Origin: an uncultured Bacteroidales bacterium
Lineage (GTDB): Bacteria; Bacteroidota; Bacteroidia; Bacteroidales; CAIWKO01
Direction: 5' to 3'
Assembly: GCA_903913285.1 (NCBI GenBank)
Contig: CAIWKO010000053.1
Span: 1 to 37,347 of the forward strand
DNA: 37,347 nt
Below, piece by piece: positions 1-7,988 of this stretch; position 1 is the first letter of the stretch, and the number at the start of each line of letters is the position of its first letter. The position numbers and the translations under genes are program-made. Below the pieces are notes generated by a model, which searched no databases, was not told where the DNA came from, and worked only from the letters and a program-made list of their open reading frames with translations.

Positions 1-9
1 GGGTAAAGA

Positions 10-1755
10 TCAGGGCATCCATGAATATGTCGTACCAACTACCGTACTCGTCACACTTAACGAAGATGAAGCACCGTTACATATCGTTGCAGGAGTCGCT
101 GTCGGGGTCAACACTGGATTCGGATTCACTGTCACTGTCACTGTATTAGAACCTGTACAACCGGATGCAGTGCCTGTTACGGTATAAGTCGTCGTTACGT
201 TAGGATGAACACTAACAATATTGTATGGCGGTGGAGGTGAACCACTGTAATTCGGCCACCAAGTATATGTATCCGCTCCCGAACCGGTTAAGGTTGTTGT
301 TTGCCCTGCACAAATTGGATTTGGAGAGGCAGTGGCGGTTACTGTTGGTAACGGATTTACTGTTACTGTAACAGTATTGGTACCCGTACAGCCAACTGTT
401 GTTCCAGTTACTGTATAGGTTGTAGTTATGTTAGGATGAACACTAACAATATTGTATGGCGGTGGAGGTGAACCACTGTAATTCGGCCACCAAGTATATG
501 TATTAGCTCCCAAAGCGGTTAAGGTTGTTGTTTGCCCCGCACAAATTGGATTTGGAGAGGCACTGACGGTTACAGTGGGTACCGGATTTACTGTTACTGT
601 AACAGTATTGGTTGCATTACAACCTGCTAAAGATCCAGTAACTGTGTATGTGGTGGTAATAATTGGGAAAACATTAAAAAGCGATCCTGTAAAAGCACCA
701 GGATTCCATGTATACGAAGTTGCTGTACCTGAGGCTTGTAATCCTGAACTTTGACCTGCGCATATTGTAGTTGGTGTGGCTGTTGCAGTTACGGTTGGTA
801 TAGGATTTACTGTAACTGTAACTGTATTGGAACCACTACAACTTGCTGCTGTTCCAACAACTGTATAGGTCGTTGTCGTTGCTGGAGTTACTGTTACAGG
901 ACTTCCTGTTAATGGACCCGGAGTCCATGAATAGGTCGTACCTCCTACTGTGCTTGTTGTTGATAAAGATGAAGACGCTCCGGCACATATCGTAGCAAGC
1001 GATGCTGTCGGTGTTAACACTGGATTCGGATTTATAACAACTGTGGTTGTAACAGGCAAACTATTAACACCTCCAACGGTCATAACCAAAGTATAAACAC
1101 CTGCCATTGCAGTAGTAACATTTGTTATTGTTGGGTTCATCACGTTAGATGAAAAACCATTGGGTCCTGTCCATGCATAAGTAGCCCCTGTAGTAGCAGC
1201 AGTTACAGTAAGTTGTAATGTTTGCCCCACGCATAATGGTCCATTATTTATTACAGGAGGTGCAATTATAGAACAAGTTGTTGCACCTGTTCCACCTGTT
1301 TGATTAAATTGAATATTAGTTGTTGCATCAGAATAATTTGTTATAAGCAATACATATACCTGACCTGCTATAGCACCAGGAATAGTGCATGTTTCATTAG
1401 ATGCAATAGAATAACTACAATCAACATAGGTATTATCATTCATCAAATTAGAACCGCAAGCCTGAGCTAATGATGTGAAAGGTCCCCAGCAAATATAATC
1501 AATATCATGATTACCAAGGGTACTATGCATATTAATTGTTATAGTTCCCGAAGTTCCGACTTGCATCCAATACCATGCAGGATTAGGAGTTGAACCTAAA
1601 CATCCAACTGAACCCAGACTAGGCACACCAGTAGAAGCAGGAAAATTATAAGTAGAGCTTGTACAAAACGGGGAGGCACCAGTACAAATAGTACCTTGGG
1701 CATTCACAAATAATGCTGAAATTAAAAAGAGTATAGTTAATAAAAATTTCTTCAT
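10..1755 (-). CDS. Secreted Ig/PKD-like repeat adhesin, prematurely stopped
   Basis: The protein begins with a clear signal peptide ([20 protein letters not shown]), so export to the cell surface is expected. An N-terminal domain of about 150 residues, rich in Cys and aromatics, is followed by Ig-like/PKD-like repeats of roughly 70-80 residues, each with an ATxxxICAGxxxxL-type opening and a [21 protein letters not shown] close. Two adjacent repeats containing the unusual [15 protein letters not shown] stretch are nearly identical, with a period of 231 bp. The frame ends at TGA (10-12) in the middle of a repeat. In the earlier matching repeat the same place reads W-T-P-G, and here it reads W-M-P-stop, so one G-to-T change of a Gly codon explains it. 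Coding potential continues to the window edge. No C-terminal T9SS sorting domain is visible, so the natural protein is probably longer. The adhesin role is inferred from the repeats. Confidence 0.8.
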   Translation of the reverse strand: MKKFLLTILFLISALFVNAQGTICTGASPFCTSSTYNFPASTGVPSLGSVGCLGSTPNPAWYWMQVGTSGTITINMHSTLGNHDIDYICWGPFTSLAQACGSNLMNDNTYVDCSYSIASNETCTIPGAIAGQVYVLLITNYSDATTNIQFNQTGGTGATTCSIIAPPVINNGPLCVGQTLQLTVTAATTGATYAWTGPNGFSSNVMNPTITNVTTAMAGVYTLVMTVGGVNSLPVTTTVVINPNPVLTPTASLATICAGASSSLSTTSTVGGTTYSWTPGPLTGSPVTVTPATTTTYTVVGTAASCSGSNTVTVTVNPIPTVTATATPTTICAGQSSGLQASGTATSYTWNPGAFTGSLFNVFPIITTTYTVTGSLAGCNATNTVTVTVNPVPTVTVSASPNPICAGQTTTLTALGANTYTWWPNYSGSPPPPYNIVSVHPNITTTYTVTGTTVGCTGTNTVTVTVNPLPTVTATASPNPICAGQTTTLTGSGADTYTWWPNYSGSPPPPYNIVSVHPNVTTTYTVTGTASGCTGSNTVTVTVNPNPVLTPTATPATICNGASSSLSVTSTVVGTTYSWMP

Positions 1756-2450
1756 AAAGTTATATTTGTTTCTCTCTTAATTTAATTTAAAAAATAAATT
1801 CTAATTACCTTAAATTAGTACAAAAGTACTAACATTTTATCATTAATTTAAACTATTTTTTCTTAAAAAGTAGTTAACATTTTTTATTTAATTGATTGTA
1901 TTATTGATTTTATTTTACTCTCAAAAAAATTATTTTTAGTGTTAGCATTTCAAATTTTGTTTTTTGGCATAATTTATTCTATTCTTAGCTTTCTACCTGC
2001 TATTTATGTATAAATATTAAATACTATAAAAAGTGTTTCAAGTTAATACTTCAATTGTTTTTCTCATCATTAATAACGTAATCTCGTTCATAAAACTTGG
2101 TAAAGTTTAAAAATAATTTTGTTATTTTTTATTGCAACAACATTAAAGTTTTATGAGTTTATGAAACATCAAATTGTCAATACGTTTATTATGTTCTAAC
2201 TATTTGACTTGTGGACTAAATATAAATAGTCTTTAAGCAAGGACAAATGGTTCCAAACTTCAACCTATCGACATCAGACAAAAACCTATAGGTTTCATAC
2301 CAAATAAGGTCGTATTTAAACAGAATACGGCCGTATCTTTACCGAGAACAATTGGTTTCAATCCAACAACATTAAGTCATTCATCGACCATGATAATCTT
2401 GTCGAAACAAAAATGGAAATGTCAACAAACAAAATAAATTTCGGATAAAA
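1756..2450. other. AT-rich gene-free gap between adhesin and cysQ-like gene
   Basis: No supported reading frame is present. The adhesin promoter is at its left end. A perfect 14-bp palindrome (AAACCTATAGGTTT, 2282-2295) and a 9-bp hairpin (2308-2316 with 2324-2332, one G-U pair) lie in the right half. Neither is followed by a T-run on the minus strand that would make a classical terminator for the operon ending at 2451. Confidence 0.6.
1821..1828 (-). promoter_or_regulatory. -7 element of the adhesin promoter
   Basis: Read on the minus strand this is TACTTTTG, an exact TAnnTTTG. It lies about 66 nt upstream of the adhesin ATG, giving a leader of about 60 nt. No convincing -33 TTTG is seen at the usual distance. 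Confidence 0.45.
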
Positions 2451-3254
2451 CTAACGGGAAGCGATAAATTCAGGGTTTACCAAATCGGGTTTATTGTAAT
2501 TGAGCAAATTCTCTATTTCAAAAATTCGCACTTTAGCTCCGGCATAGCGTAATATAGCATCTCCGGCTGCAATATCCCATTCCATCGTTCGACCGAAACG
2601 CGGATATTCATCGGCACTCCCTTCGGCAATTGCGCATAATTTCAGTGAACTGCCTTTACTAATAAACACCTTTTCTCTGTTATTACTTTCAAGGTATTTC
2701 TGTGTTTTGTGATTAATATGCGAACGGCTTACGACATAAGTGTATGTATCGGTTTTCGCATCAGGCAATTTTGTACTTTCTGATATTACTGATTCGATTG
2801 ATCTGTTTTCCCCTATTACTTTAGTTGCATTTTTTAATCTGAACGAACCAATCTGTTCTGAAGCGAAATAAAGTAGATCGTATGCTGGAGCATAAATAAC
2901 ACCAAGAACCGGAATACCATTACAGATCAAAGCTATATTAACCGTAAAATCATTTCGATGGGCAATAAATTCTTTTGTTCCGTCCAATGGGTCGACCAAC
3001 CAGCAATAACCCCATTTAGAGCGTTCTTCGTAAGGAGCAATTTTAGATTCTTCGCTGATAATTGGAATCTCAAATTGTGAAAGCCGGTCAATGATGATCT
3101 GATTTGCTATTTTATCTGCATTGGTAACTGGTGTTAGATTTCTTTTAATACTTACGCGAATTTTCGTATTAAAAACATCCTTTATCTGAATTCCCGCCTC
3201 GATGGATGCATCTATGGCAGTTTGTAATAATTTGTTCAACTCTTCACTTTTCAT
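2451..3254 (-). CDS. cysQ: CysQ-like 3'(2'),5'-bisphosphate nucleotidase
   Basis: This is a 267-aa inositol-monophosphatase-fold enzyme, expected to remove the 3'-phosphate from adenosine 3',5'-bisphosphate (PAP), a by-product of sulfate activation and of phosphopantetheinyl transfer. The metal-binding motifs are present in order: SEES (E68/E69), VDPLDGTKEF (D88, D91) and EWDIAAGDAIL near residue 225. DGTKEF and the NPEFIA end are typical of CysQ rather than of other inositol phosphatases, and the length is normal. It is the last gene of the six-gene operon and its start overlaps the hotdog gene stop by 11 bp, implying translational coupling. PAP clearance would fit a pathway using carrier proteins, but that link is inference. 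Confidence 0.88.
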   Translation of the reverse strand: MKSEELNKLLQTAIDASIEAGIQIKDVFNTKIRVSIKRNLTPVTNADKIANQIIIDRLSQFEIPIISEESKIAPYEERSKWGYCWLVDPLDGTKEFIAHRNDFTVNIALICNGIPVLGVIYAPAYDLLYFASEQIGSFRLKNATKVIGENRSIESVISESTKLPDAKTDTYTYVVSRSHINHKTQKYLESNNREKVFISKGSSLKLCAIAEGSADEYPRFGRTMEWDIAAGDAILRYAGAKVRIFEIENLLNYNKPDLVNPEFIASR

Positions 3255-3624
3255 TTTTCACTTCCTTAAAATCTGCTTTCATCTTCAAAAAAACAGTTGG
3301 TCCGTCGGTTATAATAATGCTATAAGCATAGGGATTTTCAGATTTAGTTCGTTGCTGAATTTCAAGAGTAAGTTTGCTGCTTTGTTCTGGAATTACCATA
3401 TTCATGAATTTTATTTCATCTGCCTTTTCAAGATTGAAGGTTTTGTTTTGCAAAACCTCAATAGTTTCACGGATCATTTGAACTAAACAAACACCCGGAA
3501 CAACTGGATTGCCGGGGAAATGACCTTCAAAGATTTCATGACCACCATTGATTTCAACTTCAACTAAAGTTTTTTCTTCTTGCACGGAAGTTGAAAGAAT
3601 TTTGAAAAAAGAATTTAGCAACAT
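3244..3624 (-). CDS. FabZ-like 3-hydroxyacyl-ACP dehydratase with altered active site
   Basis: This 126-aa single hotdog domain carries the FabZ signature GHFPGNPVVPGV with the catalytic His at residue 35. Family members dehydrate 3-hydroxyacyl-ACP to the trans-2-enoyl form. In FabZ the catalytic acid (Glu; Asp in FabA) lies 14 residues after the His, but here that position is Gln49 (GVCLVQMIRE). The protein may therefore be a poor enzyme, a partner subunit of a heterodimer, or specialised for another substrate. Paired hotdog subunits are known from aryl-polyene pathways. It sits 9 bp after the LolA-like gene and overlaps cysQ. Family assignment is firm, activity is not. Confidence 0.82.
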   Translation of the reverse strand: MLLNSFFKILSTSVQEEKTLVEVEINGGHEIFEGHFPGNPVVPGVCLVQMIRETIEVLQNKTFNLEKADEIKFMNMVIPEQSSKLTLEIQQRTKSENPYAYSIIITDGPTVFLKMKADFKEVKNEK

Positions 3625-3633
3625 AATCAGTAT

Positions 3634-4284
3634 TTATTGAAGGTTAAATTTTTCATCGGGAACGGGAGAATTGATCTTTCTGTCGGTAAATTCAATATCG
3701 GTTTTATCGCCCGATAATTCCAATATTACCACACGCGAAACTGAAAATATTTTCTTATCGAAATACAAAATCACACGGCTAAAAAAACCCGTATGTGCTT
3801 TTGCTTTTGGAGTGAGTACCAGTTTATAATTCTGGCTATTTTCGAAAAACATGCAGGCAAAGTCATTTTGATCGATAAAAACATTGCCCTGAAGAATTTT
3901 GCCCAACTTTGAGTTCATTTCTAGGAAAGCTTTGTTTGAAGTCAGGTCGTATGAATTGGTCTTGTTTTCGTCGTGAACAGCCAAACGCCCGTTATTAATT
4001 ACTATTAGATATTTAAAAGGCTCAATATATTCCCACCGGATCATTGTACCGTTCTTGTAGCAGAAATACCCATTCGATTCGCTGGGTTCGGTGAGTACCG
4101 ACATATATTTCTTCTGCGTAAAATTGCTTTCGATGGTTGTCAGGTTTTTGGAATAGGTATTCACCCTGGTTTTCAATGCAGTGGTATCTTTCAACACCGT
4201 GTAAGTTGTGTCGGCAGGGGAAGCAAAGGTTGCACTGATTCCAACAACCAGAAATGCTATAATACTATAAATCAATTTATTCAT
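3634..4284 (-). CDS. LolA-like outer-membrane lipoprotein carrier
   Basis: The 216-aa protein has a signal peptide (MNKLIYSIIAFLVVGISATFA) and a LolA fold pattern: an early TIESNFTQKKYMSVLTEP segment, then GYFCYKNGTMIRWEYIEPFKYLIVINNG, and a C-terminal stretch ending DEKFNLQ. LolA proteins carry lipoproteins, or related lipids, through the periplasm. A dedicated LolA paralogue inside a ketosynthase operon is a known feature of aryl-polyene-type clusters, where it is thought to move the lipid product or anchor. It overlaps the deacetylase gene by 8 bp. Housekeeping LolA is less likely given the neighbours. Confidence 0.8.
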   Translation of the reverse strand: MNKLIYSIIAFLVVGISATFASPADTTYTVLKDTTALKTRVNTYSKNLTTIESNFTQKKYMSVLTEPSESNGYFCYKNGTMIRWEYIEPFKYLIVINNGRLAVHDENKTNSYDLTSNKAFLEMNSKLGKILQGNVFIDQNDFACMFFENSQNYKLVLTPKAKAHTGFFSRVILYFDKKIFSVSRVVILELSGDKTDIEFTDRKINSPVPDEKFNLQ

Positions 4285-5041
4285 AAGCCGGAATATTCAA
4301 CACTTCGTCTAAACGGGCAATCTCCAGATGTTGTTGTTTGCAAAAGAACAAAAATTCGTCCAGAACTTTATCGATATTTTCAACTCTGTCGTGAAAAAGA
4401 ATTATGTCGCCCCCTTTTGTTTTTTTCAGTTTTTCCATGAGTATTTCCGGTTCACTATTCACTGTATCCAGAGTTCGCAAACTCCATCCAACAGGAACCA
4501 AGGGGTATTTTTTTAAAGCACGTTTCATGTTCGGATTTGTGACCCCGAATGGCGGACGGAAAAAACGCGGACTCTCTCCTATTATACCTCTTATTATTGT
4601 GTTGCATTTTTGAAGATCGGCAATTATTTTTTTAGAAGAAAAAAAGCCGAAAAAATCGCTGTGACAATAGGAATGATTCGCAATGATGTGGCCATCATTA
4701 TATGCACTTCGTGTGATTTCGGGAAATTGTTCTGCTTTGCTGCCGATACAAAAGAAAACAGCCTTTACATCGTGTTTCTTTAATACTTCCAATACTTTAC
4801 GGGTTGTTTTTTCATCGGGGCCGTCGTCAAAAGTCAGCACTATTTGATTCTTGCTTTTAAACCTGTTTATCACATCAAAATAAAACGACATACCAATACG
4901 AAAAGAACCAATTCCTGTCATTCCAAACAAAACCACTCCCGGAATAACATACCACCAACCCGAAATATGAAAGAAAATGTTCATCACATTCAGAAACATG
5001 ATCAACATAAGAAAAACTACACTTGTTCGCTTGAAATTCAT
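4277..5041 (-). CDS. Membrane-anchored polysaccharide deacetylase (NodB family)
   Basis: The 254-aa protein has two predicted membrane segments in the first ~60 residues, then a complete NodB homology domain: TFDDGPD (D72/D73), the metal-binding HSYCH (H123, H127), RPPFG (residues 162-166) and a late ILFHD motif. Such enzymes remove acetyl or similar acyl groups from sugars or related amides. The catalytic part would face the periplasm if the N-terminal hairpin holds. Its ATG overlaps the stop of the upstream ketosynthase-like gene (TAATG), so translation is coupled. In this operon it may trim a glycan head group or another acylated product. The true substrate is unknown. Confidence 0.85.
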   Translation of the reverse strand: MNFKRTSVVFLMLIMFLNVMNIFFHISGWWYVIPGVVLFGMTGIGSFRIGMSFYFDVINRFKSKNQIVLTFDDGPDEKTTRKVLEVLKKHDVKAVFFCIGSKAEQFPEITRSAYNDGHIIANHSYCHSDFFGFFSSKKIIADLQKCNTIIRGIIGESPRFFRPPFGVTNPNMKRALKKYPLVPVGWSLRTLDTVNSEPEILMEKLKKTKGGDIILFHDRVENIDKVLDEFLFFCKQQHLEIARLDEVLNIPAYE

Positions 5042-6102
5042 TATTCAGAAAGTAATATTAACAAGTGTTCAGAATTTTTATACTGATTGTATATCAGAAC
5101 TTTTTCAACCGCTTTCGGTGAAACAAAACGATATTTCATAGCATCGGGAAAAACCTGTTTTTTGATCATTTGAGCTGCAGTCCACATGGCAAAAGCGGAT
5201 GATGTGAAATACTCGCCCGAAAGATGTTTGTAATACATTATATTATTGTGCGCAAAAATTGAGTCTGCCATTTTGTCATACAAAGCATCGTAACGACTGT
5301 CGCCACTATAACCCATGATAACAGCATCGATATCGTTGGCCGATAACCCGTGTTCTGAAATAAAATTGTTGATGTGGTTTTGGGTTTCTGTTTCGTCAAG
5401 AGGTTTGTAGAATATCTTAACTCCTTCGATCGCTGCAAATGCTTTTTCCGGTGAATTCGATACTACAAAAAACGTTGCCCCCTCTCCTGCTATGCTGCCT
5501 TCGGTTTTTGTACGAAACACATCGGGTGACAGATCTTTGGCGCTTTTGTATATTTGCAGACGTTGCATTATCGTGTAAGAAACTTCCGTGATTTCGTCCA
5601 CTCCACCCAACAGAATTTTATGGGCAGGTTGTTCGGTCAACATCATCAACGCATCGAGCAAAGCATTTTCGAAGGAAAAGTTGCGGTGAACGTATGCATA
5701 ATTATAGGAATTGCATTTCAGCATCAGCGCAATTTGTCCGGCTATGGTGTTGTGAGTTGACTGGATAAAAGATGTGGGTGGCAGAAACTGCTCATTGTTT
5801 ATCACGATCTGATGAAGAAATTTCTCGGTATCTTCAATACATCCAAGGCTTGTCCCCGTGATGATGGCATCGGGATTTTCGAGTTGAATATCTTTCAGGC
5901 ATTTCAGACTTGCCGCCACACCCATTTTTATCACCCGCCCCATACGACGAATGAGGTTGGGATTGATGATCTCTTTATAATCGGGTTCTATGCATTTAAG
6001 GAAGTCCGAAGTATAAGCGGTTTCAGAAACCTGAAGCTGAAATTCGCCGCTGAAGGTATCAGCCGGACTTATGGCACAAAGGGAGTTTATATATGCTTTC
6101 AT
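5041..6102 (-). CDS. Ketosynthase-like chain-length-factor protein lacking catalytic residues
   Basis: The 353-aa protein keeps the thiolase/ketosynthase scaffold (STHNTIAGQIAL, ILLGGVDEIT, GEGATFFVVS, DIDAVIMG). Hand alignment with the adjacent active enzyme shows the catalytic set is lost: the Cys position is Asn141, the first His is Gly264 and the second His is Glu297. Only Lys292 is kept. It is shorter than FabF-type enzymes (about 400-410 aa). This matches chain-length-factor partners, which pair with an active ketosynthase and shape the acyl tunnel. It is encoded 3 bp after the active ketosynthase, which supports a heterodimer. The pairing is inferred from families and context. Confidence 0.78.
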   Translation of the reverse strand: MKAYINSLCAISPADTFSGEFQLQVSETAYTSDFLKCIEPDYKEIINPNLIRRMGRVIKMGVAASLKCLKDIQLENPDAIITGTSLGCIEDTEKFLHQIVINNEQFLPPTSFIQSTHNTIAGQIALMLKCNSYNYAYVHRNFSFENALLDALMMLTEQPAHKILLGGVDEITEVSYTIMQRLQIYKSAKDLSPDVFRTKTEGSIAGEGATFFVVSNSPEKAFAAIEGVKIFYKPLDETETQNHINNFISEHGLSANDIDAVIMGYSGDSRYDALYDKMADSIFAHNNIMYYKHLSGEYFTSSAFAMWTAAQMIKKQVFPDAMKYRFVSPKAVEKVLIYNQYKNSEHLLILLSE

Positions 6103-6105
6103 AAA

Positions 6106-7308
6106 TTAACAGGCTGATAAAATTAATGTGGAATTGTTTCCGCCAAAACCAAACGAATTGGACAACACATTCCTCACGTTTATATTTTCCATTAGTTTTG
6201 TAACGGGTGAAATATTCAGTTCTGGAATCGGTTCGCTGAAATTCAAATTGGGGTATACTATATTATATCGTATAGCCAAAACCGACAAAACAGCTTCTAT
6301 ACCTCCTGCCGCTCCCAATGTATGACCCGTGAATGGTTTGGTGGAACTGAACAAAGGAACTTTGTCGGCAAATATTCGCTGCATGGCAACTCCTTCCGAC
6401 AAATCGTTGTTGCTGGTTCCGGTTCCGTGTACATTTATATAGTCAATATCTCCGGGTTTCAGTCCGCTCATAGCTAGAGCTGTTGTCATGGCAAGGAAAG
6501 CACCCTGTCCGTCGGGCGAGGAAGCGGTTTGATGATAGGCATCGTTGGCATTGCCATAGCCTTTTACTTCGGCCATAGGTTTTTTATGCAATTCCCCCAT
6601 CACTTTTTCGGAAACCAACACCACAAAGCCGGAGCCTTCGCCCATATTCAAACCAACACGTTTGGCATCGAATGGCTTACAGTGTTCTTTATCCAATATC
6701 ATCAGAGTATTAAAACCATTGAGGGTGAATCGTGTGAGCGAATCAGTGCCGCCTGCCAGAACCACATCTACTATGTTGTTCTTGATAAGCCGCGAGCCAA
6801 ACATGATGGAGTTTGCCGAAGACGAACAAGCTGTGCTGATAGTTGCCAAATAATCTTTTATTCCAAGAAAATTTGCAATACGTTCGGTGCTGTCGGCACA
6901 ATCGTGGCCCTTCACACCTTCTGTGTCGCCTTTGGTTTGGTCGGCATTAAAATCATCATAAAAATGTTCGCTCAGATCCATGCCGCCAACGGAAGTTGCT
7001 GACACAATTCCGCAACGATATTTCGATAGGTCGACACCCGAATTTTGCAATGCTTCGCGGGCGGCCATCATCCCGAAAAGGGAAGTGCGGGTGATGCTTT
7101 GGTTAACATCGAGGCCAAGCATCTGTTTGAGTTCGGTATTGGTTTTTTTGATTTCACCGGCCGGAATGGCAGCTTTGAGGGTTGTTTCGAGCAGTGTTAT
7201 GGGCCCGATGCCTGAGCGGGTTGCTTTGAGCGATTCAAGGGTTTCATCAACGGTAAGGCCAATGGCCGAAACGATTCCCAATCCTGCTATATAAACTTTT
7301 TCGTTCAT
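6106..7308 (-). CDS. Beta-ketoacyl-ACP synthase (FabF-like)
   Basis: The 400-aa condensing enzyme has all catalytic residues: Cys161 in STACSSSANS, His294 in VHGTGTSNND, Lys324 and His329 in KPFTGHTLGAAGG. It condenses malonyl-ACP with an acyl chain by decarboxylation. It is the first gene of the minus-strand operon and is followed directly by a non-catalytic paralogue. A KS plus KS-like pair with hotdog, LolA-like and deacetylase genes points to a dedicated aryl-polyene/flexirubin-like or other specialised acyl pathway rather than housekeeping fatty-acid synthesis. No acyl carrier protein, ketoreductase, starter-unit enzyme or exporter is in the window, so they must be encoded elsewhere. Confidence 0.9.
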   Translation of the reverse strand: MNEKVYIAGLGIVSAIGLTVDETLESLKATRSGIGPITLLETTLKAAIPAGEIKKTNTELKQMLGLDVNQSITRTSLFGMMAAREALQNSGVDLSKYRCGIVSATSVGGMDLSEHFYDDFNADQTKGDTEGVKGHDCADSTERIANFLGIKDYLATISTACSSSANSIMFGSRLIKNNIVDVVLAGGTDSLTRFTLNGFNTLMILDKEHCKPFDAKRVGLNMGEGSGFVVLVSEKVMGELHKKPMAEVKGYGNANDAYHQTASSPDGQGAFLAMTTALAMSGLKPGDIDYINVHGTGTSNNDLSEGVAMQRIFADKVPLFSSTKPFTGHTLGAAGGIEAVLSVLAIRYNIVYPNLNFSEPIPELNISPVTKLMENINVRNVLSNSFGFGGNNSTLILSAC

Positions 7309-7330
7309 TAAAATGGATTTAAAAGTGGTG

Positions 7331-7338
7331 CGAAAATA
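7331..7338 (-). promoter_or_regulatory. Candidate -7 element of the ketosynthase operon
   Basis: On the minus strand this reads TATTTTCG, one mismatch from TAnnTTTG. It lies about 22 nt upstream of the ketosynthase ATG, giving a short leader. It is a weak call because of the mismatch and the absence of a clear -33 element. Confidence 0.3.
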
Positions 7339-7370
7339 CGATTTTTTGGCGAAACAGACATCGGGGAATA

Positions 7371-7434
7371 GCGATTGGCAATTTGTGATCGGTGATTAGA
7401 AGGGTCAAATCGCAAATCGCAAATCACTAATCAC
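7371..7434. repeat. Dispersed intergenic repeat, inverted pair
   Basis: Two copies of a roughly 29-bp unit lie head to head (7371-7399 and 7406-7434), so the ends form an imperfect hairpin (GTGATTAG with CTAATCAC). The second copy matches a unit after pepF (9925-9953, opposite orientation) at 27 of 29 positions by eye. It contains the GCGATTTG-type motif several times and looks like a Bacteroidota REP-type intergenic element. Confidence 0.55.
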
Positions 7435-7443
7435 ATTTTTAAC

Positions 7444-7451
7444 TACTTTTG
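7444..7451 (+). promoter_or_regulatory. -7 element of the rnpB promoter
   Basis: TACTTTTG is an exact TAnnTTTG match and lies 7 nt upstream of the predicted P1 helix of RNase P RNA at 7459, the expected spacing to a transcription start. A clear -33 TTTG is not seen because the upstream bases are the intergenic repeat. Confidence 0.65.
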
Positions 7452-7458
7452 TAGCAGT

Positions 7459-7822
7459 AAAACAGCAGTCCGGTTTGTCGCTGTTCGGGGCAACCCGAAA
7501 AGAGGAAAGTCCGGGCAACACAGGGCGCCATACTTCCTAACGGGAAGGGTTTCGGGCAACCGAATGACAGCAAGTGCCACAGAAAATAACCACCCCAACG
7601 CCTCGTGCGGAGGGGAACGGGTGAAAATGTGAGGTAAAAGCTCACGTCGCGATAGGGTAACCTGTCGGGAGGGTAAACCTTATGGGTTGAAAGACCAAAT
7701 AAACCGGAGCATGAGGGCTGCCCGCCCCATTCCGGAGGGTAGGTCGTTGGACCGCGTCGGCGACGACGCGGCTAGATAAATGACAGACTAAAACAGAACC
7801 CGGCTTATGGGACTGTTGTTTT
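7459..7822 (+). ncRNA. rnpB: RNase P RNA (bacterial type A)
   Basis: This is the catalytic RNA that trims the 5' leader from tRNA precursors. Diagnostic conserved blocks are present in order: GAGGAAAGTCCGGGC near 7500, GACAGCAAGTGCCACAGAAA near 7566, GTGAGGTAAAAGCTCACG near 7630, and the 3' block ACAGAACCCGGCTTATGGG near 7794. The ends are set by helix P1: 7459-7470 pairs with 7811-7822 over 12 bp with one G-U pair. Total length of about 364 nt is normal. A short T-run follows at 7825-7830. Small reading frames on the opposite strand here are chance. Confidence 0.95.
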
Positions 7823-7845
7823 GCTTTTTTAAGAAACCATTTGTT

Positions 7846-7882
7846 AATAATCAATAGGCAATAGATTGCTGTTATTATTTTT
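7846..7882 (+). terminator. Candidate rnpB terminator hairpin
   Basis: AATAA (7846-7850) pairs with TTATT (7872-7876), and GCAAT (7858-7862) with ATTGC (7865-7869), giving a bulged stem followed by a T-run. The stem is AT-rich and interrupted, so this is tentative. The T-run directly after P1 may be the real end point. Confidence 0.35.
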
Positions 7883-7950
7883 GATCATAACTATTTGACA
7901 ATTGAAATAGGTGTTCAATCCATAGAGATGCTCGCAAATCAAAAAAATAT

Positions 7951-7958
7951 TACATTTG
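7951..7958 (+). promoter_or_regulatory. -7 element of the pepF promoter
   Basis: TACATTTG is an exact TAnnTTTG. Its last three bases are the TTG that could be read as an upstream start codon. Seeing it as promoter places the transcript start near 7965 and makes the ATG at 7989 the true start. Confidence 0.6.
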
Positions 7959-7988
7959 CAACCCAAAAAGATTAATAAAAATATCAGA

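Noticed and set aside
7439-7854. Small minus-strand frames over 7439-7854
   Set aside because: They overlap RNase P RNA, whose conserved blocks and P1 helix are unambiguous.
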